Shown: one piece after another, positions 1 to 8,503 of the stretch | Layout: each line of letters opens with the position of its first letter | Numbering within the stretch: position 1 is the stretch's first letter | Assembly (NCBI RefSeq): GCF_002259585.1 | Contig: NZ_MWWS01000004.1 | Coordinates: 434,001-498,000, forward strand | DNA from: Bombiscardovia coagulans | Lineage (GTDB): Bacteria > Actinomycetota > Actinomycetes > Actinomycetales > Bifidobacteriaceae | Direction: 5' to 3' | Length of the DNA stretch: 64,000 nt | The notes under the pieces: generated by a model | The model's input: only the letters and a program-made list of their open reading frames with translations | What the model was told of the DNA's origin: nothing | The model's database searches: none | Translations under genes and position numbers: made by a program

Positions 1-1176
1 GCGCAGTCACCAGGATTACCTACCGATGTGGCCTCAAATATGATTGAAAATCAAATTGGCACATTCCCCGTTCCCCTAGGCTTAGCTCAGCATTTTATTA
101 TCGATGGAAAGCCTACGATAGTGCCACTTGCCGTCGAGGAACCATCGGTGATTGCCGCTGCAAGTAACGCGGCAAAACGTTGCTACGAAACCGGTGGTTT
201 CACAACTTCGGTAAAACGGTGTGGTTTAACCGGCCAAGTGGTATTTAATGGGACATTGGACCAGCCTGAACAGTTCTTAAAGGAACATCGAGAGGCGGTT
301 GAAGTAGTGGCTCAGACTGCCCATCCAAGCCTTGTTGCACATGGAGGTGGTCTTCGCAATATTGAAGTACTGACCTATAGAGAATGCAATTTCATAGAAT
401 TCAGGCTCACTATTGACCCGGCTGAAGCTATGGGAGCCAACGTGGTCAACACCATTTGTGAGGCTGTGGGACATTACCTCTGTGAACAAGCACCAAGTTT
501 GAAACTGCTCATGGCAATTCTTTCCAACAACGCGCCGTTGCAAAGCGCTCATGCACGGGCAGTGTTCCCCTTCACTCAATTGTCCACAGCTCAAATGGAT
601 GGGGCTCAGGTAGCGGAGCGCATGATTCTCGCTAGTACATTCGCTGAGATTTCACAACAGCGTGCGGCAACCCAAAACAAAGGAATCATGAACGGAGTTG
701 ACGCATTAATCCTGGCTACAGGTAACGATACGCGTAATATTGCCGCTGCTGCATACTCAGTTTTGAATCCAGAACATCGCACTTGGACCAACTGGACGGT
801 TTCAGAAAACTGCCTGATAGGAGATATAGACATACCCATGCCTCTAGGTGCGATTGGTGGTGCCATTTCAACACTTCCTATGGCCCAGTTAGTCATGAAA
901 TTGCTCGGCAACCCTAGCGCTTCACAACTTATGGGTATAGCAGCCAGTGTGGGGTTGGCATCAAACATGGCAGCCCTGTTTGCTATAGTGACCGACGGCA
1001 TCCAAAAAGGACATATGAATTTACAACTTCGCAGTCTAGCAATTATGGCAGGAGCCACCGGAGAACAACAGATAGAGCAGGTCGCCAACTTGCTACGTCA
1101 AAACGTGAAACATGCAAGTTTAGACATCGCAAAGAAGGCTGTGTCACAGATAAAACGGGGGTCTCTAGACGTTTAG
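1..1176 (+). CDS. mvaA: Hydroxymethylglutaryl-CoA reductase, class II (5' partial)
   Basis: Interconverts HMG-CoA and mevalonate with NAD(P)H in the mevalonate route to isoprenoids; a soluble cytoplasmic enzyme. The frame is open to base 1 (reads AQSPGLPTDVASNMIENQIG), so the gene starts upstream of the window and the GTG at 28 is not the start; roughly the first 40 residues of the family are missing. Visible family motifs are ENQIG with the catalytic Glu, the cofactor segment EAMGANVVNT, NKGIMNGVDA with the catalytic Lys, ATGNDTRN with the catalytic Asp, and GHMNLQLR near the C-terminus carrying the catalytic His. The downstream neighbour, 111 bp away on the same strand, is mvaS, which makes its substrate, so the pair is probably one operon. 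The family call is firm; cofactor preference is not readable. Confidence 0.95.
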   Translation, partial: AQSPGLPTDVASNMIENQIGTFPVPLGLAQHFIIDGKPTIVPLAVEEPSVIAAASNAAKRCYETGGFTTSVKRCGLTGQVVFNGTLDQPEQFLKEHREAVEVVAQTAHPSLVAHGGGLRNIEVLTYRECNFIEFRLTIDPAEAMGANVVNTICEAVGHYLCEQAPSLKLLMAILSNNAPLQSAHARAVFPFTQLSTAQMDGAQVAERMILASTFAEISQQRAATQNKGIMNGVDALILATGNDTRNIAAAAYSVLNPEHRTWTNWTVSENCLIGDIDIPMPLGAIGGAISTLPMAQLVMKLLGNPSASQLMGIAASVGLASNMAALFAIVTDGIQKGHMNLQLRSLAIMAGATGEQQIEQVANLLRQNVKHASLDIAKKAVSQIKRGSLDV

Positions 1177-1287
1177 AGTTCACATGATGAGCACATCTCG
1201 AGAGCACACAACTATGTAGCCGTAGTTAATGTTAGTTTGATGTAACAAGAAAAGCATGAGTCAAAATGATAGTGAAGGTAGGGAACG

Positions 1288-2451
1288 ATGGATAGTTTTG
1301 GCATTGAAAAACTGAATTTCTATACACCAAACCAATACATAGATCTCGTAGATTTAGCTCATGCGCGTGGGGTCGACCCAAACAAATACCTTATCGGCAT
1401 CGGTCAAGAGAAGATGGCAGTCGCACCGTTGGATCAAGACATCGTAGCCATGGGCGCCAATGCAGCGGAACCGCTTATGGATGAAGATCTGAGGACATCA
1501 TTAGGTTTGTTGGTCGTTGGAACAGAGTCAGGAATCGACCAATCCAAGGCTGCTGCACTGTTTATACATCAACTACTAGGCTTGCCGGAAAGCATGCGTG
1601 TTATGGAAATCAAGGAAGCTTGCTACGGAGGTACCGCAGGGCTGATGGTTGCTTTAGACTTCGTGCGATCACATCCTGAGAGCAAAGCACTTGTTATCAC
1701 TTCCGACATTGCACGCTATGGATTACAAACTCCTGGTGAGGTGACACAGGGAGCTGGTGCGGTGGCCATGATTGTCGGAAACAAGCCTGGAGTGCTTGCG
1801 ATTGAACCAAATACTGTCGTAGCAAGCCGGAGCACTTACGACTTCTGGAGACCCAACTATTCAAATGTGGCTTTCGCTCAAGGCAAGTACTCTGAAGAAG
1901 TGTACCTGTCTATGTTTACTGAAGTTTGGGATAGGGCAGAAAACATGTCCTTAACCCAAAGCGATAACCTCGCAGCGCTATTGTTCCATATTCCATTCTC
2001 TAAAATGGGGCGTAAAGGCTTACGCACTCTTGAATCGAAAGTAGATGCTACGTCGTATGCGCGGATCGTAGAACGGTTTGAGAACAGTATCATATATGGC
2101 CAGCAAGTGGGGAACATATACACCGGATCACTATATTTGGGCCTGCTCTCATTGTTGGAAAATGATACCAGCCTTGTGGAGGGAGACAGGTTCGGTCTGT
2201 TCAGCTATGGATCCGGATCAGAGGCTGAACTCTTCTTTGGCACTATACAACCGGATTTTCGAGCGCACTTGGATGCTAAAAAGCACAGCAGCATGCTTAA
2301 AAACCGCCGTAGACTCAGTGTTGCTGAGTATGAACATGAGTTTGAAAAAGAACTCGTGCAGGACGGTACGGAACAGATTTTGAAGAGAAGTGACTTCAAT
2401 GCTCCACACCGTTTGATCGGTCTCAACAAGCATCAGCGCTCTTATTGCTGA
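1288..2451 (+). CDS. mvaS: Hydroxymethylglutaryl-CoA synthase
   Basis: Condenses acetyl-CoA with acetoacetyl-CoA to HMG-CoA, the committed step of the mevalonate pathway. The protein has 387 residues, normal for bacterial MvaS. The thiolase-fold motifs are intact: GTESGID with the catalytic Glu near residue 79, EACYGG with the acyl-carrying Cys near residue 111, FHIPF with the catalytic His, and the late SYGSGSEAE loop. The ATG at 1288 follows a GAAGGTAGGG ribosome binding site. It lies 111 bp after mvaA on the same strand. The other pathway genes (mevalonate kinases, decarboxylase) are not in the window. Confidence 0.95.
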   Translation: MDSFGIEKLNFYTPNQYIDLVDLAHARGVDPNKYLIGIGQEKMAVAPLDQDIVAMGANAAEPLMDEDLRTSLGLLVVGTESGIDQSKAAALFIHQLLGLPESMRVMEIKEACYGGTAGLMVALDFVRSHPESKALVITSDIARYGLQTPGEVTQGAGAVAMIVGNKPGVLAIEPNTVVASRSTYDFWRPNYSNVAFAQGKYSEEVYLSMFTEVWDRAENMSLTQSDNLAALLFHIPFSKMGRKGLRTLESKVDATSYARIVERFENSIIYGQQVGNIYTGSLYLGLLSLLENDTSLVEGDRFGLFSYGSGSEAELFFGTIQPDFRAHLDAKKHSSMLKNRRRLSVAEYEHEFEKELVQDGTEQILKRSDFNAPHRLIGLNKHQRSYC

Positions 2452-2615
2452 GAGTACACTCCAACCGATTGGTGTGAGACAGTTACAGTACAAAGTTTGA
2501 GGATGCCTGGCCCTAGAAGAGTAGAATCGTATTGAAATATCGTGCCCTTCAGAACGTATTGAGGACAGTTATTTCTGACAGAGTCTGCCCTAGGCCATAT
2601 ACTTATCCTTCGCAA

Positions 2616-2692
2616 GGCCCCGTAGCTCAGTTGGATAGAGCAACTGACTTCTAATCTGTAGGTCGCCGGTTCGAATCCGGCCGGGGTCACCA
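2616..2692 (+). tRNA. tRNA-Arg (anticodon TCT)
   Basis: A complete cloverleaf can be drawn: acceptor GGCCCCG/CGGGGTC, D-arm GCTC/GAGC, anticodon loop CTTCTAA giving TCT, T-arm GCCGG/CCGGC with TTCGAAT loop, and an encoded CCA at 2690-2692. The anticodon stem (ACTGA/TCTGT) has one T-T mismatch in the middle. It reads AGA codons. Confidence 0.93.
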
Positions 2693-2695
2693 ATA

Positions 2696-2725
2696 AGTCC
2701 TTACTCTCACATGGGAGTAAGGACT
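2696..2725 (+). terminator. Hairpin after tRNA-Arg
   Basis: An 11-bp perfect stem, AGTCCTTACTC at 2696-2706 with GAGTAAGGACT at 2715-2725, starts 4 nt after the tRNA CCA. The T-run that follows is poor (ACTACTACTTTG), and a second hairpin (ACTACTT/AAGTAGT) follows. Likely ends the tRNA transcript. Confidence 0.55.
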
Positions 2726-2816
2726 ACTACTTTGTGCCCTAGACCAAGTAGTACAAACACTTACATACCAATCATCATTGCAGGTGCTCTATGACCAGAA
2801 AGCTCAGCAATAAACG

Positions 2817-3449
2817 TCAAACTTGCATCATATATGATCGCATCCATTCGAAGCATTGATGGGTCTGCTCAGCATCCGATAGTGCTCGATGCTCCTCAAT
2901 ATCATCAATATCAAACCGTTGGATGAGATCCGCTAACCGATGATGACGATGCTGGGGAAACAACCTGCGACTCATATACATAGTGTCATAGGTCGATACG
3001 CGGGGAACTTTCTGTCCCAAGAGTTCCGCCTCAGCTTGAAGGAATCTCAAATCAAAGTTCAGATTGTGTCCGACTATAGCCATACCTCCTAACCACTGGA
3101 AAAAACTAGGAAGTATCTGGCTGATGTGGTCTTCTCCGGCGAGCATTTCATCGTCAATCCCAGTCAACTCAACAATTGTCGAACTGAGCACCATACCAGG
3201 ATTAACTAAAGAGGAAAAACTATCAACAACTCTTCTGTCTCTTACCTTTACCGCCCCAATTTCAATAATTCGGTCTCGTCCTGCACGCAACCCTGTTGTT
3301 TCAGTATCGAGTGCCACATACTCGTCAGGTAGTCCCTCAACTGTAGGAACCGACTTCATTGCCCTCACGACACTCTGCCCAGAATTACTCTCAGCACTTC
3401 CTACTCGACCAAAATACGTAATATGCCTATACGCCTCAGGTATCCTCAT
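2817..3449 (-). CDS. DnaQ-like 3'-5' exonuclease (DEDDh)
   Basis: A 210-residue exonuclease of the DnaQ/PolC-epsilon superfamily that would remove nucleotides from 3' ends of DNA or RNA using two metal ions. Exo I is DTETTG (first Asp and Glu), Exo II is the HNLNFD segment, and Exo III is HRALSDA with the catalytic His and last Asp, so the active site is complete. An N-terminal stretch of about 35 residues precedes the domain. There is no fused helicase, polymerase or BRCT domain, so it is a free-standing exonuclease like those common in Actinobacteria; it could be a PolIII epsilon-like proofreading or repair enzyme, which sequence alone does not settle. The ATG at 3449 has a GAGGGAATGAGAT leader. 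It is divergent from the DNA glycosylase gene at 3616. Confidence 0.85.
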   Translation of the reverse strand: MRIPEAYRHITYFGRVGSAESNSGQSVVRAMKSVPTVEGLPDEYVALDTETTGLRAGRDRIIEIGAVKVRDRRVVDSFSSLVNPGMVLSSTIVELTGIDDEMLAGEDHISQILPSFFQWLGGMAIVGHNLNFDLRFLQAEAELLGQKVPRVSTYDTMYMSRRLFPQHRHHRLADLIQRFDIDDIEEHRALSDAEQTHQCFEWMRSYMMQV

Positions 3450-3615
3450 ATCTCATTCCCTCACAGATAGTAGTCTCTCATCTCACCTTGTCCTCATCAC
3501 ACTGCATATACTAGTGATTGCCTAGAATCTCTAGTATGCCTCTTCCACCAGCCAAGACAAGAACCCTACATAGCGTTAGAGGAAGAAAACAGATCAAATC
3601 AGATGGGATACTGCC

Positions 3616-4212
3616 ATGAGAGTATGCACTATTTCTACCATTTCAGATTTCCCCGATTTTCTCGACGCCCACGTAGAACAAGTAGCACAAAGACTTCTGG
3701 GTTGCCTCATGGTTCGCAGCTACGAGGATGGCAGCCAATCGATCGTCCGCATTGTAGAAACAGAAGCCTACGATCAGGAGGACCCTGCTAGCCATGCTTT
3801 TCACGGCATGAGCGCACGCAACCGAACACTTTTTGGACCATCTGGCAGACTCTACGTTTACTTTACCTATGGAATGCATTACTGCTGCAATGTATCCTGC
3901 GACAGGGAGGGCTATGGTGCTGGAGTTCTGATACGAGCAGCAGAACCAGTTGAAGGCATCAACATCCTGCAAGCTCACAGAAAGGGTAAACACTCTGATA
4001 CGAACCTTACTAATGGTCCAGCTAAACTATGTCAAGCCATTGCAGTGGACAGCAAATTAGATGGGCACGATTTGAGACAAGCACCCTTACGCTTAGTATA
4101 CGGTCGCTTGCATTCTCAAGAACGTATAGAAGCCACTCCACGTATTGGCATTTCCAAGGCAAAAGATACCTTGCGTCGCTTTATTATTGCAGGCAACCCT
4201 TATATCTCCTGA
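3616..4212 (+). CDS. 3-methyladenine (alkyladenine) DNA glycosylase, AAG/MPG family
   Basis: Removes alkylated purines such as 3-methyladenine from DNA, starting base excision repair. It has 198 residues, typical for bacterial AAG proteins. The segment RIVETEAYDQEDPASHA contains the catalytic Glu (ETEAY motif), followed by RNRTLFGPSGRLYVYF with the DNA-intercalating Tyr region and LTNGPAKLCQA, all hallmarks of the family. The ATG at 3616 is used because the family's N-terminus starts about there; the SD is weak. It converges with the MFS gene on the opposite strand, leaving only 17 bp between the stop codons. Confidence 0.9.
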   Translation: MRVCTISTISDFPDFLDAHVEQVAQRLLGCLMVRSYEDGSQSIVRIVETEAYDQEDPASHAFHGMSARNRTLFGPSGRLYVYFTYGMHYCCNVSCDREGYGAGVLIRAAEPVEGINILQAHRKGKHSDTNLTNGPAKLCQAIAVDSKLDGHDLRQAPLRLVYGRLHSQERIEATPRIGISKAKDTLRRFIIAGNPYIS

Positions 4213-4229
4213 TTGCTACATATCGTATA

Positions 4230-5486
4230 TCAGTATGCAATATACCGGTCTTCTACCCGAGATTGGAAGTTACAAAGCGCCAACAAAACAGCAGCCAAAA
4301 TAGCTATCAGCACCATCCCCCCAAAGCTAACCATCAAGGGATCTGTCTTAAGCAGACCAGCCACAAACTGGAAAACCCATGTGGAAACGGTGAAACCTAG
4401 ACTGGTCATAGCAGAGAACACGCCCATGACCAAAGGATAGTGCTTTCTATCAGCCAGGTTTGAAAGGAGGAACGGACATGTTGACATGATAATGGCACTG
4501 CCTGATCCAACCAAGAACGCCGCCAGGCACACTAGCGGGAACGAACGTGTAGCAATGAAGACGAGTGCACCAGACGCCATCAAAAGAAAAGCAAAGGGAA
4601 GCATATAGTTACGGAAGCAGGCACGTAGACGGTTAATGGATAGACCTATTACTACTGATGAACCAGTGTTAAACATAAGAGCAAAGCCAGAAGCATCAGT
4701 ACCACCTAAATGATATTGACTGATATATACAGCTAGTTTGTTGTAGAGGACAGCTACCAAAAAAATACTTAAGAAACCCAACAAAATACATAAGGCGATA
4801 AAACCCGTACTCTGTTGCTTTTCTCCATGTTCCCCACCCGACGCATGATCTGAGACAGCATGGTTTTGACTCTCTGTGTGCGGCTCGTCAGCAGACACTT
4901 CCTCTGAACCTGCTGCCTTGACACCAGGCACGAATACAGCCACCATAAACAGGCCCAGCAGACCGAAGCCATACAGCCAATAGTTACGAATCCATCCTCC
5001 TGTAGCTAGAAGACCTCCTAACGCCAAGATGATCATAGACGAGCCGTCTTGCATAGCGAGGACCTTCCCCATGAGTCCTGAAAGCTGAGGACCATGGAAG
5101 AAACGGGCAGAGAGACTAGGCAACACTGTAGTGAGGATACCTGCGCCAAAGCCAGTGATAACAGCAAACAGTAAAAGCTGACGGAGATTGGAATGAAAAA
5201 TCAAGGGCATGAGCCCACCGAATGAAATAAAAAGACAGCTGATAATGCCAGCAGCCTTAAAACTCAACCACTCCATAAGCTTGCCAAAGAGAAGTGCTGA
5301 AACTACTGCCGCAGTTGCACCAATAGTTGCTAGAGATTCCACAGTTGAGGGGTTCTCCATCGGGAACGAAGCTTGAATTGCAGCTACAGAAGGCGAAATA
5401 ATTGAATCAAAACGCGAAAGTAAAGCGAGAGTGAAGATACCTGCCAAAATACCGGCATTGCGCTTAGTGAATATTGACGTTCCCAA
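4230..5486 (-). CDS. MFS transporter, 12 TM
   Basis: A 418-residue integral membrane protein with about twelve hydrophobic segments, of the major facilitator superfamily. A long hydrophilic loop, about residues 190-220 and rich in Glu, Ser and His, separates the N- and C-terminal six-helix bundles, as is usual. The start is taken as the TTG at 5486, preceded by GGATGG at normal spacing; no ATG lies in frame just upstream. Substrate cannot be assigned from sequence; the overall pattern resembles OFA/oxalate-formate-like or sugar-type MFS carriers, which is a guess. It stands alone, convergent with the glycosylase gene. Confidence 0.8.
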   Translation of the reverse strand: MGTSIFTKRNAGILAGIFTLALLSRFDSIISPSVAAIQASFPMENPSTVESLATIGATAAVVSALLFGKLMEWLSFKAAGIISCLFISFGGLMPLIFHSNLRQLLLFAVITGFGAGILTTVLPSLSARFFHGPQLSGLMGKVLAMQDGSSMIILALGGLLATGGWIRNYWLYGFGLLGLFMVAVFVPGVKAAGSEEVSADEPHTESQNHAVSDHASGGEHGEKQQSTGFIALCILLGFLSIFLVAVLYNKLAVYISQYHLGGTDASGFALMFNTGSSVVIGLSINRLRACFRNYMLPFAFLLMASGALVFIATRSFPLVCLAAFLVGSGSAIIMSTCPFLLSNLADRKHYPLVMGVFSAMTSLGFTVSTWVFQFVAGLLKTDPLMVSFGGMVLIAILAAVLLALCNFQSRVEDRYIAY

Positions 5487-5905
5487 TGCATACCATCCAA
5501 TCTTGCGAAGCCGTTAATACCAGTAAACAACCTGTTCATTACAGTATAAAAGGTATTTAGCAAATCATAAGAAACCCCAACAATAGGTCTATTCGTCTTG
5601 TTGAACACCAACAATGAACTCAAAACCATATGACGATATTCTCACAATTGTAACCAATACATACCAAGATAAAAACAGCATGTAGGATGATTAAAATCAA
5701 TCTTGCTGTTGCATGTCAGTCTGGAATATATTACCGTCAGTATCGATACGGCAACCAGCATGTACTGCTTCCACTCAAACGAAAGCAAATTCCTTATACT
5801 TTGAGAAGATCCTTGCAGCTGCCACATGTGTAGCTGCAAGGACCTCAGTAGACTTCCAACGGGTTTTTAACGGTCCCCCAGAATGAACACCTTACTCACT
5901 GTTGG
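5487..5905. other. Intergenic region, 419 bp
   Basis: No credible gene. Short open frames on the minus strand (for example 5642-5839) lack a ribosome binding site and family character. The region should contain the promoter of the MFS gene at 5486 and the 3' untranslated end of the MFS gene at 5906, including the hairpin listed at 5811-5841. Confidence 0.5.
5811..5841 (-). terminator. Hairpin downstream of the nucleoside operon
   Basis: A perfect 10-bp inverted repeat, CCTTGCAGCT and AGCTGCAAGG, with an 11-nt loop, about 65 bp past the stop of the MFS gene at 5906. The T-run on the minus strand is interrupted (ATCTTCTC), so termination is likely but not certain. Confidence 0.45.
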
Positions 5906-7327
5906 TCAGTCATCGCCATGCTTAGGGATAAGCAGTGACGCAAGATAAGCCAAGCCCAAAAGGATAACAGCACCAATCATGCTGGCAGCATAGCCAGTTG
6001 TAGCGTTACTCGATGAAGTGAACGCATTCATAAAGGCATATAGCACTGCGTAGCTCAAACCAGCACCTAAATTAAACGCACCAGCGTTCAGACCAGGTAA
6101 GTAGCCAGTATTATCTGCTGGTGAAAGCACAATACCCAAACCATTGAGCATAATATTAGCTGTGCCAGCGTATGAAATACCTAGTATTACAGAGAGCACT
6201 ACGAGAGCCCAGACGCTTGGCGCTTTGCAGACGTAGATGCCAAAGAGAAGACCGATGACCGTAACCACTAACCCAGCACGAAGGACCGCATGGTAGCCGA
6301 ACTTGGAGGCCAAAGCTCCTGCAAAAGGACCAAAGGCGAGACCAACGAGTGCATATGGGGTCAACGTTGCAAAAGATACAACTGAAGCGCTCATACCCGC
6401 ACCAAACTTTGCATCTTGAGCCAAGGCTGGAACAATTCCGTTCATAATAGCGAAGACACCAGTCATGGTTAGCAGTGTTGTTAACAACAGGCCCCATGTT
6501 CTGCGCTGCTTGAGGTAGTGAGTGGTGACCATTGGATGCTTGGCACGAGTCTCGATCTGCCAGAAGGCTACAAAGAATACCGCGGCAACAACAACTTCAA
6601 TAGCCACGATCAACCAATTTGCTGCACCCAGCTTTTCAATCTCGTTGATAGCCAAGTATGCCAGAAGGAAGGCCACACATAGGGTAACCACGCCAGCCCA
6701 ATCCATACGGGGGGTCTCGCTAGCATGACTCTCATCAGCGTACATAGCGACAAGAAGAACAGCGACTACGGCGATGGCAACCATGAACCAGAAGACAGAC
6801 CGGAAACCAAAGCTTCCTGCCAGCCAACCACCTAAAATGGCATCCACACCGCCAATACCACCGTTCACAGCAGTCAGAATCGACATGAGCTTTGCGTAAC
6901 GCTTGTCATCAGTCACCCGATGGTGAAGCATAATTAAGGTCATAGGAACTACAGGACCTGCAGCACCTTGAATAACACGACCCACCATAAGCATAGTTAC
7001 ATTGACCGCGAGCGCAGAGACCACACAGCCGATCGCCGTAAGAGACAGCATGCCAAGCAGGACTTTCTTACGACCAGCTAGGTCGCCTAAGCGAGGTAAA
7101 AACAGAGAGAAAACAGCACAAGCAGTGAAGAAAACAGTCTGCGTTAAACCAATTTGCGCACTATCCGTATTGAGTTCATGCTGCATAGTCGTCAATGCCG
7201 GTGAGAGCATGGACGCATTAAGCTGGAATGCAAAGACAGCTGCCATAAGAGCCGTCATCAAAGCAACGATTGACTTCCCATCCTTGTTATAAGAAGTTTT
7301 TGCGGTAGATTCAACCATCTGTCTCAA
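5906..7327 (-). CDS. MFS transporter, 14-TM DHA2-like, in nucleoside operon
   Basis: A 473-residue major facilitator with about fourteen hydrophobic segments and the cytoplasmic loop motif LPRLGDLAGRKK (motif A variant), which places it near the drug:H+ antiporter-2 group. Its start overlaps the stop of the nucleoside hydrolase gene by 4 bp, so the two are translated together. The pairing suggests transport of nucleosides, bases or a purine/pyrimidine-like compound rather than drugs, but that is inferred from context only. An alternative start is the internal ATG encoding MVESTAK, three codons later. Confidence 0.82.
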   Translation of the reverse strand: MRQMVESTAKTSYNKDGKSIVALMTALMAAVFAFQLNASMLSPALTTMQHELNTDSAQIGLTQTVFFTACAVFSLFLPRLGDLAGRKKVLLGMLSLTAIGCVVSALAVNVTMLMVGRVIQGAAGPVVPMTLIMLHHRVTDDKRYAKLMSILTAVNGGIGGVDAILGGWLAGSFGFRSVFWFMVAIAVVAVLLVAMYADESHASETPRMDWAGVVTLCVAFLLAYLAINEIEKLGAANWLIVAIEVVVAAVFFVAFWQIETRAKHPMVTTHYLKQRRTWGLLLTTLLTMTGVFAIMNGIVPALAQDAKFGAGMSASVVSFATLTPYALVGLAFGPFAGALASKFGYHAVLRAGLVVTVIGLLFGIYVCKAPSVWALVVLSVILGISYAGTANIMLNGLGIVLSPADNTGYLPGLNAGAFNLGAGLSYAVLYAFMNAFTSSSNATTGYAASMIGAVILLGLAYLASLLIPKHGDD

Positions 7328-8265
7328 CCAATCCTCTCAATAGCATCGGTCACTAGATCCCAGAACTTCTCAAAGTCAAGTTTGGTTGCCACTTGTGTGT
7401 GGCACTCTTCAGCAGAAGGCTCTGGACCCCGTAGGTCAGCCACTGTCATACCAAGCGTGAGGTCACCTTGCAGCTCCACATCAACAGGACAACGTCGTGT
7501 CTGAACCACACTAGGATCGATGAGGTAGGCCACAGTGCAGGGATCATGAACAGGCGGATCAATAAAGTCCTGGTTATCTTGATAGGTCTTACGGAAGAAA
7601 TCCATAAGGCCAGAGACAAAGTGAGCTAAGTCAGTACCCAATCCATCAATACGCTGCTGAACATCAGGGGTGCACAGGGCCTGGTGGGTCAGATCGAGAC
7701 CAACCATGGTTACTGGCCATGACTCATTGAAGACAATATGGGCTGCTTCTGGATCGACTTTGATGTTGAACTCTGAAACTGCGCTCCAGTTGCCGGTGTG
7801 GTATCCGCCACCCATGAGGACAACTTCCTTCACACGGTCAACGATACGCGGCTCCATACGCACAGCCATTGCTATGTTGGTCAGTGGGCCAGTCGGTACA
7901 AGCGTTATCGATTGAGGCTCGGCAGACATGATTGTTTCAATTAACCAGTTAACAGCATGACCTTCATCAAGTGGTCGAGTTGGTTCAGGCAGATCCACAC
8001 CATCCAAACCAGTTTCACCGTGAATAGAAGCCGCAACCTCTTGCTTACGGACAAGCGGTCTATCACAGCCGGCATGCACAGGAATATCAGTTGCGTGTGC
8101 CTTTTGCAGCACCGCGCGAGCATTATAGGTCACTTTTTCCAGGCTCTGATTGCCACCAACTGTAGTAACACCCAAGAGTTCAATGTTGGGATTTCCCAAA
8201 GCCAACAAGATGGCTACTGCGTCATCATGCCCTGGATCCGAGTCCAAGATTATCTTTCTCGCCAT
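7324..8265 (-). CDS. Inosine-uridine-type nucleoside hydrolase
   Basis: Cleaves the N-glycosidic bond of ribonucleosides to give base and ribose for salvage. The 313-residue protein carries the DSDPGHDDA calcium-binding motif at the N-terminus, the MGGGYHTGNWS segment followed by EFNIKVDPEAA, and VHDPCTVAYL near the C-terminus, which together complete the active site of the IunH/RihA family. Purine versus pyrimidine preference cannot be read with confidence. The ATG follows an AGGAGGAG ribosome binding site. First gene of a two-gene operon with the MFS transporter. Confidence 0.92.
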   Translation of the reverse strand: MARKIILDSDPGHDDAVAILLALGNPNIELLGVTTVGGNQSLEKVTYNARAVLQKAHATDIPVHAGCDRPLVRKQEVAASIHGETGLDGVDLPEPTRPLDEGHAVNWLIETIMSAEPQSITLVPTGPLTNIAMAVRMEPRIVDRVKEVVLMGGGYHTGNWSAVSEFNIKVDPEAAHIVFNESWPVTMVGLDLTHQALCTPDVQQRIDGLGTDLAHFVSGLMDFFRKTYQDNQDFIDPPVHDPCTVAYLIDPSVVQTRRCPVDVELQGDLTLGMTVADLRGPEPSAEECHTQVATKLDFEKFWDLVTDAIERIG

Positions 8266-8503
8266 TACGGCTCACTCCTCCTCTAACTCTGAGAGCTTGC
8301 CGAAACAGTGATCCAGCACCCCAGCAAGCCCACTAATGGCAGCTGAACTGCTGCTACACCTTCTATTGTATCGAATAAGCTACCAATGGAGGTCAGTCTG
8401 GTCGTAACAAGTTTGCGTTTGAAAATATTCCTCCACAACCCTGTCTACCATCACATATCTATACAGTTATCGATAGAACTTAGTTAACCAGCTCCTCATC
8501 CAA

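Noticed and set aside
5642-5839. 65-codon minus-strand frame in the MFS spacer
   Set aside because: Covers the terminator-like hairpin at 5811-5841 and lacks an SD.
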